A stretch of 64,000 bases of DNA, taken from an uncultured Atopobium sp. Lineage in GTDB: Bacteria > Actinomycetota > Coriobacteriia > Coriobacteriales > Atopobiaceae. Under the pieces are notes generated by a model. It had not been told where the DNA came from. It did no database searches and saw only the letters and a program-made list of their open reading frames with translations. Of this stretch, positions 52,440 to 61,490 are shown piece by piece (position 1 is the stretch's first letter; each line of letters begins with the position of its first letter). The DNA lies in NCBI GenBank assembly GCA_946997485.1, contig CAMPVF010000008.1:18240-82239 (forward strand). The letters are read 5' to 3'. A program made the position numbers and the translations under genes.

Positions 52440-54914
52440 TTACTCGTTATCGCCGCCGGTTGCCTTCGTTGCCGAAAGTACCTCAGCTGAGTCTTTAGCG
52501 TCGTGCCATCTCCAGTCGGTGAATAACGGGTGGTCATAGCCCTTATCAACCGCAAACTGGAACGCTTCAGCGCGGAATTTCTCCCACGCTTCAATTTGAT
52601 CGTGCCACTTATCAGCATCAACCATGCGAAGCGCGTCTTCAGCCAGAGCCCAGCGATCCATGTGGTTTTGGCGAACCATGTCATATGGCGTGGTAGTAGA
52701 GCCCTGCTCCTCATATCCATGTACGCAGAAGTTGTCGTGGTTTGGACGATCCCAAATAAGGCGACGAATGCTGCCTGCATATGCATGGAACGCAAACAAA
52801 ACAGGTTTATCAGCCGAGAACAGCTCAACAAATTTCTCGTCGGAAATAGCCTGGTCGTTTTCCTTCGCATTTTGAATCTTAAGCAGGTCAACAACGTTAA
52901 CAAAACGCACGTGCACACCAAGCTTGTCGAGCAGCTCAACAGCAGCAAGTGCCTCTTGCGTAGGAACATCGCCGCAGGAAGCAATAATCAAATCGGGCTC
53001 CTCGCCAGCTTTTACGGTTGAGGCCCATTTCCATTCAACAACGCCTTCTTTAAGCTCCTCGCGCGCCTCATCCAACGTTACCCAAGTTGGCGCAGGCTGT
53101 TTACCAGCAAAAATAGCATTAAAGCAGTTGGTAGATTTATACGCACGCTCGGCAACTGCTAAAAGCAGGTTTGCATCGGCGGGGAAATAAATGTTTGTTA
53201 CGTGGTCGTTGTTAAAGCTCTTGTTGAGCATAATGTCTACAAAACCGGGATCTTGGTGAGAAAAACCGTTGTGATCCTGGCGCCATACATGGCTCGAAAT
53301 AAGCAGGTTAATACCGGCAATAGGTGCACGCCATGGAATGTGACGCACGCATGCCTCAAGCCATTTACAATGCTGATTAATCATGGAATCAACAACGTGT
53401 ACAAACGACTCATAGCTCGACCAAATACCACTACGGCCAGTAAGGGTGTAGCCTTCCAATAGACCTTCGCACTGGTGCTCGGAGAGTTGCTCGATAACAT
53501 TGCCCACAGGTGCCATATGCTCGTCGTTTTGCGGGTCGGCATTAATCTCGCCAAACCACTGCTTGTCGGTAACACGATACGACGGCTGCAGGCGGTTAGA
53601 TGCAGTTTCATCAGGTCCAAAGATACGGAAGCTATCGCGGTTGTTATTGATAAGCGCGGCAGTATAATCGCCAAGCACGCGCGTTGCCTCAACAGCACCG
53701 CAGCCGTGACCACCCTTTTCGACATCAACAGCAAACTGACGCGCATCGGGAAGGCTAAGCTCATGGCGCAGCTTACCGCCGTTTGCATTGGGGTTTGCAC
53801 CTAAGCGAAGCTCGCCATGAGACATAGCCGCAACCACACAGGGTTTAATAGCGCCACTGTCTTCGAACAGCTCATGTGGCCTATACGAATTCATCCAGTT
53901 TTTAAGCACTTCAAAGTGTGCCTCGGTGTCGCGCGCCGATGCCAGAGGTACCTGGTGTGCACGCCACGAACCTTCCGTTTTCTTACCGTCGATATACGCA
54001 GGGCAGGTCCAGCCCTTAGGTGTGCGGAACACAATCATAGGATAGGCAGGACGAGCCTCTTCACCAGCGTGAGCACGCGTTTTAATGTTGCAAATTTCAT
54101 CGAATACGGTTTCGAGAAGCGCAGCAAAACGGCGGTGAATAGACGAGTGATCTTCGTTATCGAAGCCGGCAGTAAAGGTGTATGGGTGGTAGCCCATGCC
54201 GCGGAAGAACTCGTCGCGCTCAGCATCGCTAATACGCGACAAGATGGACGGGTTAGCAATTTTATAGCCGTTAAGGTGCAAAATTGGCAACACAATACCG
54301 TCGGTAAGCGGGTCCATAAACTTGTTTGTTTGCCAGCTTGTAGCCAAAGGACCGGTTTCCGATTCGCCATCGCCTACCACAGCTACAGCCAGAAGTGAAG
54401 GATTGTCGAGAACGGCACCGTATGCGTGCGACAGTACGTATCCAAGCTCGCCACCTTCGTGGATTGAGCCGGGCGTTTCGGGCGCGTAGTGCGAAGGAAT
54501 ACCACCAGGATACGAGAACTGGCGGAAAAACTTTTGCAATCCTGCCTCGTCGTTGGTAATACGCGGATACGTTTCGCGGTAGGTGCCATCAAGCAGCGAT
54601 TGCGCAGTTCCCGCAGGTCCACCATGACCTGGACCCATTAAAAAGATGGTGTTTTGCTCGTGGTCACGAATAAGGCGGTTTACGTGGCCAAACAAGAAGT
54701 TAAGGCCGGGCGTTGTTCCCCAGTGACCAACAAGACGATGCTTAATGTCGTCGCGGTTAAAGTTGCCCTTCATTAAAGGGTTGCTACGAAGGTAAATTTG
54801 TCCAATTGACAGGTAGTTTGCGCAGCGCCAATACTTATCAACAGCTGCAAGCTCTTCTTCGGATACAGGCTTTTCGAGTTTGTGCCACGGATTGCCCAAT
54901 ATCGGTTGAGTCAT
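52440..54914 (-). CDS. xfp: Xylulose-5-phosphate/fructose-6-phosphate phosphoketolase
   Basis: An 824-residue thiamine-diphosphate enzyme that splits xylulose 5-phosphate (or fructose 6-phosphate) with phosphate to acetyl phosphate plus glyceraldehyde 3-phosphate (or erythrose 4-phosphate). Marks are YWRCANYLSIGQIYLRSNPL, GHWGTTPGLNF, GPGHGGPA, SHAYGAVLDNPSL, the TPP motif GDGESETGP, and GFSHQDPGF. Length and order match the family. GAGGAG precedes the ATG. It lies 106 bases downstream of ulaF on the same strand, so it can use the xylulose 5-phosphate made by the ascorbate pathway. Confidence 0.95.
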   Translation of the reverse strand: MTQPILGNPWHKLEKPVSEEELAAVDKYWRCANYLSIGQIYLRSNPLMKGNFNRDDIKHRLVGHWGTTPGLNFLFGHVNRLIRDHEQNTIFLMGPGHGGPAGTAQSLLDGTYRETYPRITNDEAGLQKFFRQFSYPGGIPSHYAPETPGSIHEGGELGYVLSHAYGAVLDNPSLLAVAVVGDGESETGPLATSWQTNKFMDPLTDGIVLPILHLNGYKIANPSILSRISDAERDEFFRGMGYHPYTFTAGFDNEDHSSIHRRFAALLETVFDEICNIKTRAHAGEEARPAYPMIVFRTPKGWTCPAYIDGKKTEGSWRAHQVPLASARDTEAHFEVLKNWMNSYRPHELFEDSGAIKPCVVAAMSHGELRLGANPNANGGKLRHELSLPDARQFAVDVEKGGHGCGAVEATRVLGDYTAALINNNRDSFRIFGPDETASNRLQPSYRVTDKQWFGEINADPQNDEHMAPVGNVIEQLSEHQCEGLLEGYTLTGRSGIWSSYESFVHVVDSMINQHCKWLEACVRHIPWRAPIAGINLLISSHVWRQDHNGFSHQDPGFVDIMLNKSFNNDHVTNIYFPADANLLLAVAERAYKSTNCFNAIFAGKQPAPTWVTLDEAREELKEGVVEWKWASTVKAGEEPDLIIASCGDVPTQEALAAVELLDKLGVHVRFVNVVDLLKIQNAKENDQAISDEKFVELFSADKPVLFAFHAYAGSIRRLIWDRPNHDNFCVHGYEEQGSTTTPYDMVRQNHMDRWALAEDALRMVDADKWHDQIEAWEKFRAEAFQFAVDKGYDHPLFTDWRWHDAKDSAEVLSATKATGGDNE

Positions 54915-54929
54915 ATATTCTCCTCTAAA

Positions 54930-54986
54930 ATGTCACTTCAAAAACCGTTAGTTCAAAAATCGTTACTTCAAAACTGTTACTTCAAA
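54930..54986. repeat. Four tandem copies of a 14-15-base repeat in the phosphoketolase leader
   Basis: On the minus strand the unit TTTGAAGTAACGGTT (consensus) is repeated four times, with TTCAAA on the plus strand at 54937, 54952, 54967 and 54981. It lies between the ulaF stop and the ribosome site of the phosphoketolase gene. Copies differ by one to three bases. The TTTGAA core recalls the GTTCAA array at 32972-33076. It may be an operator array or a slippage site. Confidence 0.75.
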
Positions 54987-55020
54987 CGAACGGTAACAAA
55001 ACTAAACGCGAACGCCCTCA

Positions 55021-55806
55021 CTAATGCACGTCACCAGGCTGTCCATAGTATGCGTGTGCACCATGTTTTCTAAAATAGTGCTTATCTAGGTAATATTGAG
55101 GGATTGTTTCGAACGGTTTTGCCTGCGTGTCAACCGATGAACCTTGAGCTACATGGCTCAAAATGTCCTCGGTACGCTCCGCCATATCACACACAGTTTC
55201 GATAACCTTGCCTACTTCTACCGACTTCATCGGCGTTTTTCCCCACGAGAATGTACCGTGATTGCGCACCAACACACCCGGTGTTGCAACCGGGTCGATG
55301 TTGCGGGAGGTAAAGGTTTCTACAATAACATGACCGGTGTTTTCTTCGTACGCTTCTTCTACCTCTTGTTTAGTAAGGTCACGCGTGCAAGGAATGCAGC
55401 CATAGAAATTGTCGGCATGCGTGGTGCCATATACGGGCACATCGCGGCCGGCCTGCGCCCACGCCGCACCCTGAACACTGTGTGTATGCGTAATGGCGTT
55501 TATCTGCGGAAACTCTCTAAACAACACAACATCGGTTGGAAGGTCGGATGAAGGACGCAAACTGTGCTCGCCTAACACTTCACCTTCAAGCGTGGTAATA
55601 ACCATATCGGAAGGCTTCATGCCTTCATAGGGCACACCACTTGGCTTAATAACAATAACGCCGAGTTCACGGTTTACCTCAGCCACATTACCCCAGGTAA
55701 GGGTAACAAGACCAAGCTCGGGCAAACGGCAGTTGGCAGCGCACACGCGCTCGCACATGGCAGCAACTTCGCGGCTGCGCAGCACTTCTTCTGCATTAAA
55801 ACTCAT
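55021..55806 (-). CDS. ulaF: L-ribulose-5-phosphate 4-epimerase UlaF/AraD type
   Basis: A 261-residue class II aldolase-fold enzyme that turns L-ribulose 5-phosphate into D-xylulose 5-phosphate, the last step of the ascorbate route. TWGNVAEVNRE, VIKPSGVPYEGM, SSDLPTDVVLF and the zinc motif AITHTHSVQG are present, with a third His in VLVRNHGTFSWG. AAGGAGG lies upstream of the ATG at 55806, inside the ulaE 3' end; the genes overlap by 11 bases. The gene order shows the role is in ascorbate rather than arabinose use. Confidence 0.92.
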   Translation of the reverse strand: MSFNAEEVLRSREVAAMCERVCAANCRLPELGLVTLTWGNVAEVNRELGVIVIKPSGVPYEGMKPSDMVITTLEGEVLGEHSLRPSSDLPTDVVLFREFPQINAITHTHSVQGAAWAQAGRDVPVYGTTHADNFYGCIPCTRDLTKQEVEEAYEENTGHVIVETFTSRNIDPVATPGVLVRNHGTFSWGKTPMKSVEVGKVIETVCDMAERTEDILSHVAQGSSVDTQAKPFETIPQYYLDKHYFRKHGAHAYYGQPGDVH

Positions 55807-56653
55807 AACCTGCCTCCTTAAAAATTGGCAAGGTGTAGTCGAGTGCTTTTTGAATTTCGGCTTTTGGATTGTCGGAGGTTTCGCTCCACATCTCAAGCAT
55901 AAACGTGCCGTTGTAGCCCAGGCGCTTCAGCGTCTTAAAGTAGCCCAAAAAGTCTACCTGGCCTTCGCCAAAGGGAACGCACTTAAACTTGCCCTTAAAC
56001 GTGTCGGTTACGCTCAACGTGTCTTTTACGTGCAGCGCAACAATCTCATCAATACCAAGCTCAAGCTCGGCTTCAGGGTCGTTTTCAGGCCAGGCGTTAA
56101 GGTTGCCCAGGTCGGGATACACTTGCAACCAGGGTGAGTGAATTTGCTTTTTAATTTGGTTAAACTTTGTTACCGAATTAATGAACGGGTCGTCCATAAT
56201 TTCAATCGAAAGCATAACCTGTTTTTCGGCAGCCATTGCTACAGCTTTTTTGAGATTTTCCATAAAGTACGCGCGCGACGTGAGCGTTTTTGGCTCGTAA
56301 TACACGTCGTAACCGGCAAGCTGAATGTTGCGAATGCCCAGGTCACTTGCAAGGTCGATTGCCTTTTGCATAATCTCTAATGCATGTGCGCGAATCTTAG
56401 GATCGCTTGAGCCGAAGGGAAAACGACGATGGCCGCTCAAACACATGGAGTACACTTTAATACCCACTTCATATTCTGCGTCGAGGAGCTCTTTGCGCTG
56501 CTCACGCGTCCAATCAAGGCGCGCCAAACGCTCGTCAGTTTCATCAACTGACATCTCAACAAAATTAAAGCCAAGCTCTTTTGCCAAAGACAGGCGCTCT
56601 TTCCAAGAAACATTCTTGGGCAGGGCTTTTTCATAAATACCTAAATGTGCCAT
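55796..56653 (-). CDS. ulaE: L-xylulose-5-phosphate 3-epimerase UlaE
   Basis: A 285-residue TIM-barrel epimerase that converts L-xylulose 5-phosphate to L-ribulose 5-phosphate. Family marks: LAKELGFNFVEMSVDETDERLARLDW, GIKVYSMCLSGHRRFPFGSSD, IRNIQLAGYDVYYEP and VYPDLGNLNAWP, with metal ligands in EIMDDPF and VALHVKD. Length matches UlaE/SgaU. It overlaps the next gene ulaF and follows ulaD by 27 bases. Confidence 0.93.
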   Translation of the reverse strand: MAHLGIYEKALPKNVSWKERLSLAKELGFNFVEMSVDETDERLARLDWTREQRKELLDAEYEVGIKVYSMCLSGHRRFPFGSSDPKIRAHALEIMQKAIDLASDLGIRNIQLAGYDVYYEPKTLTSRAYFMENLKKAVAMAAEKQVMLSIEIMDDPFINSVTKFNQIKKQIHSPWLQVYPDLGNLNAWPENDPEAELELGIDEIVALHVKDTLSVTDTFKGKFKCVPFGEGQVDFLGYFKTLKRLGYNGTFMLEMWSETSDNPKAEIQKALDYTLPIFKEAGYEF

Positions 56654-56680
56654 TACACGTCCAATCTCTCGTGATATGCG

Positions 56681-57319
56681 CTATCCCCAAATTTCCTTAA
56701 TCTTGTTTTGGAAGTCGATAGCAGCTTGGCGAGGATCTTCTGCCTGCGTAATGCCGCGACCTGCAATAAAGGTGTACACCGGAATACCGCGGAACAGCTC
56801 AAGCGTATTTACATTAAGGCCACCGGTAACCGAAACCTTAAAGCCCATCTCGCACAGTTTTTTAATTTTGGTGAGGTCTTTTTCACCCCAGGTTTGGCCT
56901 GCAAGCAGAGCGTCGCGGCTCTGGTGATATACTGCCTGGTCGATACCCGTGTCAAGCCAGCCTTGTGCCTGCTCAAATGTCCAATCGCCATACAGCTCAA
57001 CCTGAACAGCGTCAATTTCTTTTGCAGCAGCAGCCATGGTAGGAAGCGTTGCGCAGCAAATGCATGTCATAAAGTTAGCACCACCATCGTGCACATTCTT
57101 TGCAACAGTTCCGCCTGCGTCTGCACATTTTGGATCGGCAACTATAAGCTTGTCTGGGTACATCGCTCTAAAGCACTTAATTGCCTTTTGTCCTTCCTGA
57201 AGAATAAGAATTGTTCCAACTTCAAGAATGTCTACTACGTCGCCAACAGCTTTAATATCAGCCAATGCGCTTGGTAAATCACTATGATCGCAAGCAATCT
57301 GCAGCATAGGTAATGCCAT
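56681..57319 (-). CDS. ulaD: 3-keto-L-gulonate-6-phosphate decarboxylase UlaD
   Basis: A 212-residue member of the orotidine-phosphate-decarboxylase superfamily. It converts 3-keto-L-gulonate 6-phosphate to L-xylulose 5-phosphate and CO2. ACDHSDL (Asp11), EVGTILILQEG, LIVADPKCADAGG (DxKxxD motif) and VTGGLNVNTLELF plus YTFIAGRGI give the metal and phosphate sites. AAAGGAG lies just before the ATG. It sits between the PTS IIB gene and ulaE. Confidence 0.94.
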   Translation of the reverse strand: MALPMLQIACDHSDLPSALADIKAVGDVVDILEVGTILILQEGQKAIKCFRAMYPDKLIVADPKCADAGGTVAKNVHDGGANFMTCICCATLPTMAAAAKEIDAVQVELYGDWTFEQAQGWLDTGIDQAVYHQSRDALLAGQTWGEKDLTKIKKLCEMGFKVSVTGGLNVNTLELFRGIPVYTFIAGRGITQAEDPRQAAIDFQNKIKEIWG

Positions 57320-57448
57320 AATGTTCTCCTTTAGAGATTAACTCGTATGGGTTAAAATTCGTAAAACTAAAAACAAGGTATGTAGCAGGACGCACATGAT
57401 ACGCGCATGGTATGGCGTGCATGTGCGTCCTTTACACAATGAAATGCG

Positions 57449-57751
57449 CTATTTGAGGTTTTTACTTGCAAGGTCGCTTTCCTCAATGCGTTGTTTGCAC
57501 TCAGGAAGGCTCATAACATTGCGTACGCCAATAATGGTTACACCCTGTTTTGCAGCTTCATCAAACATGTTAATAAAGTTAAGTGGTGTAAATACTACAT
57601 CGTAGTTTTTAGCTGTGCTTTTACCTTCGGCAATAGACGTGTGATTGCTTGCGGTAACCTTGTATCCCAATGCAGTAAGTGCCTTGGTAGCAGTTTGCAA
57701 AAGCATAAGTGACGTACCCGAACCATTAGCGCATGAAACTAAAACACGCAT
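57449..57751 (-). CDS. ulaB: PTS ascorbate-specific EIIB component UlaB
   Basis: A 100-residue cytosolic phosphocarrier. The phosphorylated cysteine is Cys7 in VLVSCANGSGTSLM, the P-loop-like motif of ascorbate/galactitol-type EIIB proteins. It takes phosphate from UlaC and hands it to ascorbate as the sugar crosses UlaA. AGGAGG precedes the ATG. The gaps to ulaA (128 bases) and ulaD (129 bases) hold no gene. Confidence 0.92.
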   Translation of the reverse strand: MRVLVSCANGSGTSLMLLQTATKALTALGYKVTASNHTSIAEGKSTAKNYDVVFTPLNFINMFDEAAKQGVTIIGVRNVMSLPECKQRIEESDLASKNLK

Positions 57752-57879
57752 TATATCCTCCTAAAAATAACAGTGTACGCATGAAACGTAACACACGTAA
57801 AAGCGCGTGCTCAGGTGCTCAACAAACACCCTATGAGCACGCACTTAAATCACCACACACAAAGTAAAGAAGCTAAAGC

Positions 57880-59358
57880 TTATGCTTTCTTGAACTCTGC
57901 TTTGTACTTCTCGTAGTCTTCTACCTGCATAAAGTAACCCTTGGGGTTAGCACGGTATTGAAGCTGCGGAATAGCGAGCAAAACAACGATAACAATTGCA
58001 ATACCAATGAATGGAAGGTATTTCATAACGAGGGTTGCAAGTGGCCATACCGTTGCCCAGTCGAGCATACCAAGGTATCCGCCGTATGCAGCAAGACCAA
58101 CCCAGCTTGCGAACAAAGCCGAACCCAATACCTGCAACACGCCCGAGAAGAACGGCAGTACAAGTGCAGCTTTGTAACCACCACGGTTGTTTGCAAATAC
58201 ACCAATAGCAGCGTTGTCGAAGAAGACAGGAATAAAGCCTGCGATAACGATGGTTGGTGACTGGCACAAAATAAGAATTGCGATGGTAATAAATTGTCCA
58301 ACAGCACCAGAAAGGAAGCCGATGGTCGCAGCGTTTGGCGAACCAAATGCGTAGGTAGCGGCAATGTCGATACCAGGTACAGCACCCGGGAGGATGGTGT
58401 TAGAAATACCCTGGAAGCTCTCAGTAAGCTCACCAACAAAGGTACGTACACCAAGTTGGAGGATTGCCAGATACACTGCAAAGTACAAACTCGTTTGGAG
58501 AATGTAGAAGAAGAAGTCGTCTTCGGGCTTAAGTGCTTTAAGCGTTACGAGGTAGTCTTTGCCCAAAACAGCAAGGATGATACCAAAGAACAACAGCATC
58601 AAAATTGACGTTGAAACCATGTTCTCGTTAAAGATTGAAAGCCAACCAGGAAGCTCAACATCTTCCATACGCTTGGGCTCTTTGCCGTCTTTAGGCTTAA
58701 AGAAGTGCTCAGCGATTTTTGCAAAGATGGTTAAACCAAACATTTGCTGGTGAGCAACTGCAAAGCCGCCGCCGTCGGTAAGGTCTTGGCAAATACCAAT
58801 GGTAAGGTTTGAACCAACTGCCCAATACAAACCAAGGATAATCGACATGAACGCCAAAATTTCCCAACGACCCATAAATGGGTAGCAGAACAAAATAATC
58901 CAAAATGCAGTTGACGCTTGCTGAACCTGTACGTGACCAGTGGTAAAGATGGCGCGTAGCTTGGTGAGCTTGTTAAAGCGAACAACGATAATGTTGATGA
59001 TAAAAGCAAACAACAAAAGAAGCATTACGTCGCCGAATGCGCGACCAAATGTTTCCTCAACACCTGCGGTAACAGCGTTTTGACCAAAGTAGGGGTCGAT
59101 AACCATAGCGCTGAGGTTAAAGCGGTCCTTCAAACCAACAAGGATAGGACGGAAGTTTTTAACCAAGCCGCCAGAACCAACACACAAAATTAAGTAACCA
59201 CATGTTGCCTTTAAAAAGCCTGCCAAGCACTCGTACCAGGGCTTTTTAAGCAGGATATAACCGATGAGTACGATAAAACCGATCATGAACTGCGGTTGCG
59301 TAAGAATATTCTTAGCAAAGAACGTCCAAACTGTCATGAGCATACCCAGAATATCCAT
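57880..59358 (-). CDS. ulaA: PTS ascorbate-specific EIIC component UlaA
   Basis: A 492-residue membrane protein that forms the ascorbate channel of the PTS. The helices and loops match the UlaA/SgaT family: QPQFMIGFIVLIGYILLKKPWYECLAGFLKA at the start, GLKDRFNLSAMVIDPYFGQNA, GHVQVQQASTAFWIILFCYPF, and a late LYFAVYLAILQLGVRTFVGELTESFQGI. It has about 11 helices. It lacks a fused IIB domain; that is separate in this operon. AAAGGAGG precedes the ATG. Confidence 0.94.
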   Translation of the reverse strand: MDILGMLMTVWTFFAKNILTQPQFMIGFIVLIGYILLKKPWYECLAGFLKATCGYLILCVGSGGLVKNFRPILVGLKDRFNLSAMVIDPYFGQNAVTAGVEETFGRAFGDVMLLLLFAFIINIIVVRFNKLTKLRAIFTTGHVQVQQASTAFWIILFCYPFMGRWEILAFMSIILGLYWAVGSNLTIGICQDLTDGGGFAVAHQQMFGLTIFAKIAEHFFKPKDGKEPKRMEDVELPGWLSIFNENMVSTSILMLLFFGIILAVLGKDYLVTLKALKPEDDFFFYILQTSLYFAVYLAILQLGVRTFVGELTESFQGISNTILPGAVPGIDIAATYAFGSPNAATIGFLSGAVGQFITIAILILCQSPTIVIAGFIPVFFDNAAIGVFANNRGGYKAALVLPFFSGVLQVLGSALFASWVGLAAYGGYLGMLDWATVWPLATLVMKYLPFIGIAIVIVVLLAIPQLQYRANPKGYFMQVEDYEKYKAEFKKA

Positions 59359-59507
59359 TGTGCCTCCTTTGTATTACATCACTTGTATTCTGCGCTTTCA
59401 GCGCCTTGTTGCACGTGACGGAACACGCGCCTTGTTGCACGCGGTGCGTGCGGTTTTAACGCGCGCGCATGACACGGTGCTCACACGCGCACGTCTTCAA
59501 GCCAAAC

Positions 59508-59957
59508 CTACAAAAGTTTTTTGTAGTCGTCCAAGGAATGAGTAGCTTTGAGCTGCTCAACCTTTTCTTCGTCCATGAGCAACTCCATAAGACGTTGCAT
59601 ATTCTTAAGGTGCTCATCGGAATTTTTAGCCGCAAGCGTAAAGAACAGCTGAGCTTGTGGCTCTTCCTTTGTTGCAGGGTCGTAAAACGTAACAGGCGCT
59701 TCAAACTTTGTAAACGCAATTCCTGTTCCAAGCACACCCGGTGCAGTTGCAAGTGCGTGTGGCATAGCAATGCCAGGCACAATAACAATGTACGGCCCAT
59801 TATCCACAACGTTTTGAACAATCGTTTCCACATAGGCAGGCTCAATCAACTTGTTGTCAAGCAGGGGCTTGCAACTCATACGAATGGCCTCTTTCCAGTC
59901 TTTTGGCTGTTGTTCGGCGTAGTAAACAAGGTTGTTGTCATAAAAATAGTTAAGCAT
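59508..59957 (-). CDS. ulaC: PTS ascorbate-specific EIIA component UlaC
   Basis: A 149-residue EIIA of the mannitol/fructose fold, which receives phosphate from HPr. The phosphorylated histidine is His67 in VPGIAMPHALA. LDNKLIEPAYVETIVQNV and the C-terminal LFFTLAAKNSDEHLKNMQRLMELL match UlaC. The ribosome site is modest (GAGAG). It lies between ulaG and ulaA, with a 157-base gap before it that is full of repeated GCGC-type hairpins. Confidence 0.9.
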   Translation of the reverse strand: MLNYFYDNNLVYYAEQQPKDWKEAIRMSCKPLLDNKLIEPAYVETIVQNVVDNGPYIVIVPGIAMPHALATAPGVLGTGIAFTKFEAPVTFYDPATKEEPQAQLFFTLAAKNSDEHLKNMQRLMELLMDEEKVEQLKATHSLDDYKKLL

Positions 59958-60114
59958 TCCACACTCTCATCTGTTTGAAGCAAACGTAATTTGAAGCAAG
60001 GGTTACGGGCGCTGCGCGCTGTGCGTGCTATACGCTGCACGTGCGCTATGCGCTGTACGCTCTACGCGCACGAGTACGTGGTTTACGAGCCCTTACGCGA
60101 CTTCGGGCGACTCC

Positions 60115-61179
60115 TTATAAGAACGCGTCGTAAGGAAGGTCGGTTTCGTAATCAAACGCGTCATGGAAACCACGATCATACATGTACTCCATGTGATCGG
60201 TGTCGCCAGGATAGTCATAACGGCCACCAACTTGCCAAATAAACGGCTTAAATTTGTATTGCATACGGTCTTTACGGTAGTTCCAAAGCAGCAAAATTTC
60301 TTTTGGATCGGCCATAAAGTTGGTCCAAATGTCGTAGTGGGTTGGAATAATAACCTTGGTGCGGAGCGCTTCGCCCACTTTAAGCACGTCAGCAGACGTA
60401 AGCTTGTCGGTAATACCAATTGGGTTTTCACCATAAGCAACGCACGCAATGTCAATCGTGTTTTCCTTACCATGCTTTACGTACATGTTTGAATAGTGCG
60501 AGTCGCCCGCATGGTAAATGTTGCCGCCGTTGGTTTTAACGAGGTAGTTAAGGGCAAGCTCGTTCATATCGCGTACTGGCTTGCCTTTAAGCGATTCGTT
60601 AGGATCGTCTATGGTAAGAAGCATGGTGCGGTCAAACGATTCAAGTGCCTTTACCTCAACATCTTTAACCTTAACGCTTTCATTTGGACGAAGCACAACA
60701 ATGCGCTCCTCAGGCACGCCCCACGCAATCCACTTGTTGGCAACGTCTTGCGGGCCTACAAAGGTTGCATTTGGGCAGTTACGCGTTACTACAGCAGCCG
60801 TTGTTTGGTCGAGGTGGTCGGAGTGCGAGTGCGTTACGCACAGCACATCGATGTCGCGCACAGCAAACGGATCGATAACAAATGGTTGATTACGGCGGTT
60901 TGGTTGAAGATTACGCACGCCGCTCATGCGCATCATTTGGTGTCCCTTTTTCATGTGACCAGAGCCAATGGTTTGTTTACCAGTTTGGTTCCACATGTCG
61001 ATAACTACATTGGTGCCATGATCCGATTTAATCCACACGCCCATGTTACCAAGCCACCACATTGAAACTGTTTTTTCTGGAACTTCTGCAGCAGCTATTT
61101 CCTCGGTAAGCCATGTACCCCATTCGGGGAATGTCTTGTTGAGCCACGAATCTCTCGTAATCTCATCGATAGCACTCAT
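60115..61179 (-). CDS. ulaG: L-ascorbate-6-phosphate lactonase UlaG
   Basis: A 354-residue metallo-beta-lactamase-fold hydrolase that opens L-ascorbate 6-phosphate to 3-keto-L-gulonate 6-phosphate. The metal motif is VTHSHSDHLDQ. WWLGNMGVWIKSDHGTNVVIDMW, GSGHMKKGHQMMRMSGVRNLQPN and NIYHAGDSHYSNMY are typical of UlaG. AAAGGAA precedes the ATG. It is the first gene of the operon, right after the divergent promoter region. Confidence 0.95.
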   Translation of the reverse strand: MSAIDEITRDSWLNKTFPEWGTWLTEEIAAAEVPEKTVSMWWLGNMGVWIKSDHGTNVVIDMWNQTGKQTIGSGHMKKGHQMMRMSGVRNLQPNRRNQPFVIDPFAVRDIDVLCVTHSHSDHLDQTTAAVVTRNCPNATFVGPQDVANKWIAWGVPEERIVVLRPNESVKVKDVEVKALESFDRTMLLTIDDPNESLKGKPVRDMNELALNYLVKTNGGNIYHAGDSHYSNMYVKHGKENTIDIACVAYGENPIGITDKLTSADVLKVGEALRTKVIIPTHYDIWTNFMADPKEILLLWNYRKDRMQYKFKPFIWQVGGRYDYPGDTDHMEYMYDRGFHDAFDYETDLPYDAFL

Positions 61180-61200
61180 CTACATTCCTTTCTCTTGACA

Positions 61201-61254
61201 TAATTACCTCAATCTAATTACCTCAATTATATGAATGCAAAATTGTGAAGACAA
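61201..61254 (-). promoter_or_regulatory. ula operon promoter with tandem direct-repeat operator
   Basis: On the minus strand TTGTCT (61254-61249) and TATAAT (61231-61226) are 17 bases apart, a strong promoter for ulaG. Two direct copies of a 13-base sequence, TAATTACCTCAAT on the plus strand (61201-61213 and 61215-61227), span the transcription start. DeoR-family regulators often bind direct or inverted repeats in this position, and the ulaR-type gene is divergent from here. Confidence 0.7.
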
Positions 61255-61490
61255 TGTGTTTATATGTGTTATTAGTCGTTTTATGTTCGTATTATTCACA
61301 TATTTCTTGTTTTATGATTTATTTTCGCTCATAATTATGGGTGGTTGCGAGGCAGAACACCACTTTACCAGCAGCTAAAAAAGCAACCAGCAGCTTAAAA
61401 AGCAGGCGCCGCGATACACGCCGCGGTACATATAATGCACCAAACAGCCATAGCAACAAGCTTGCAAGCAGGATTACAAGGGAGCGCACG

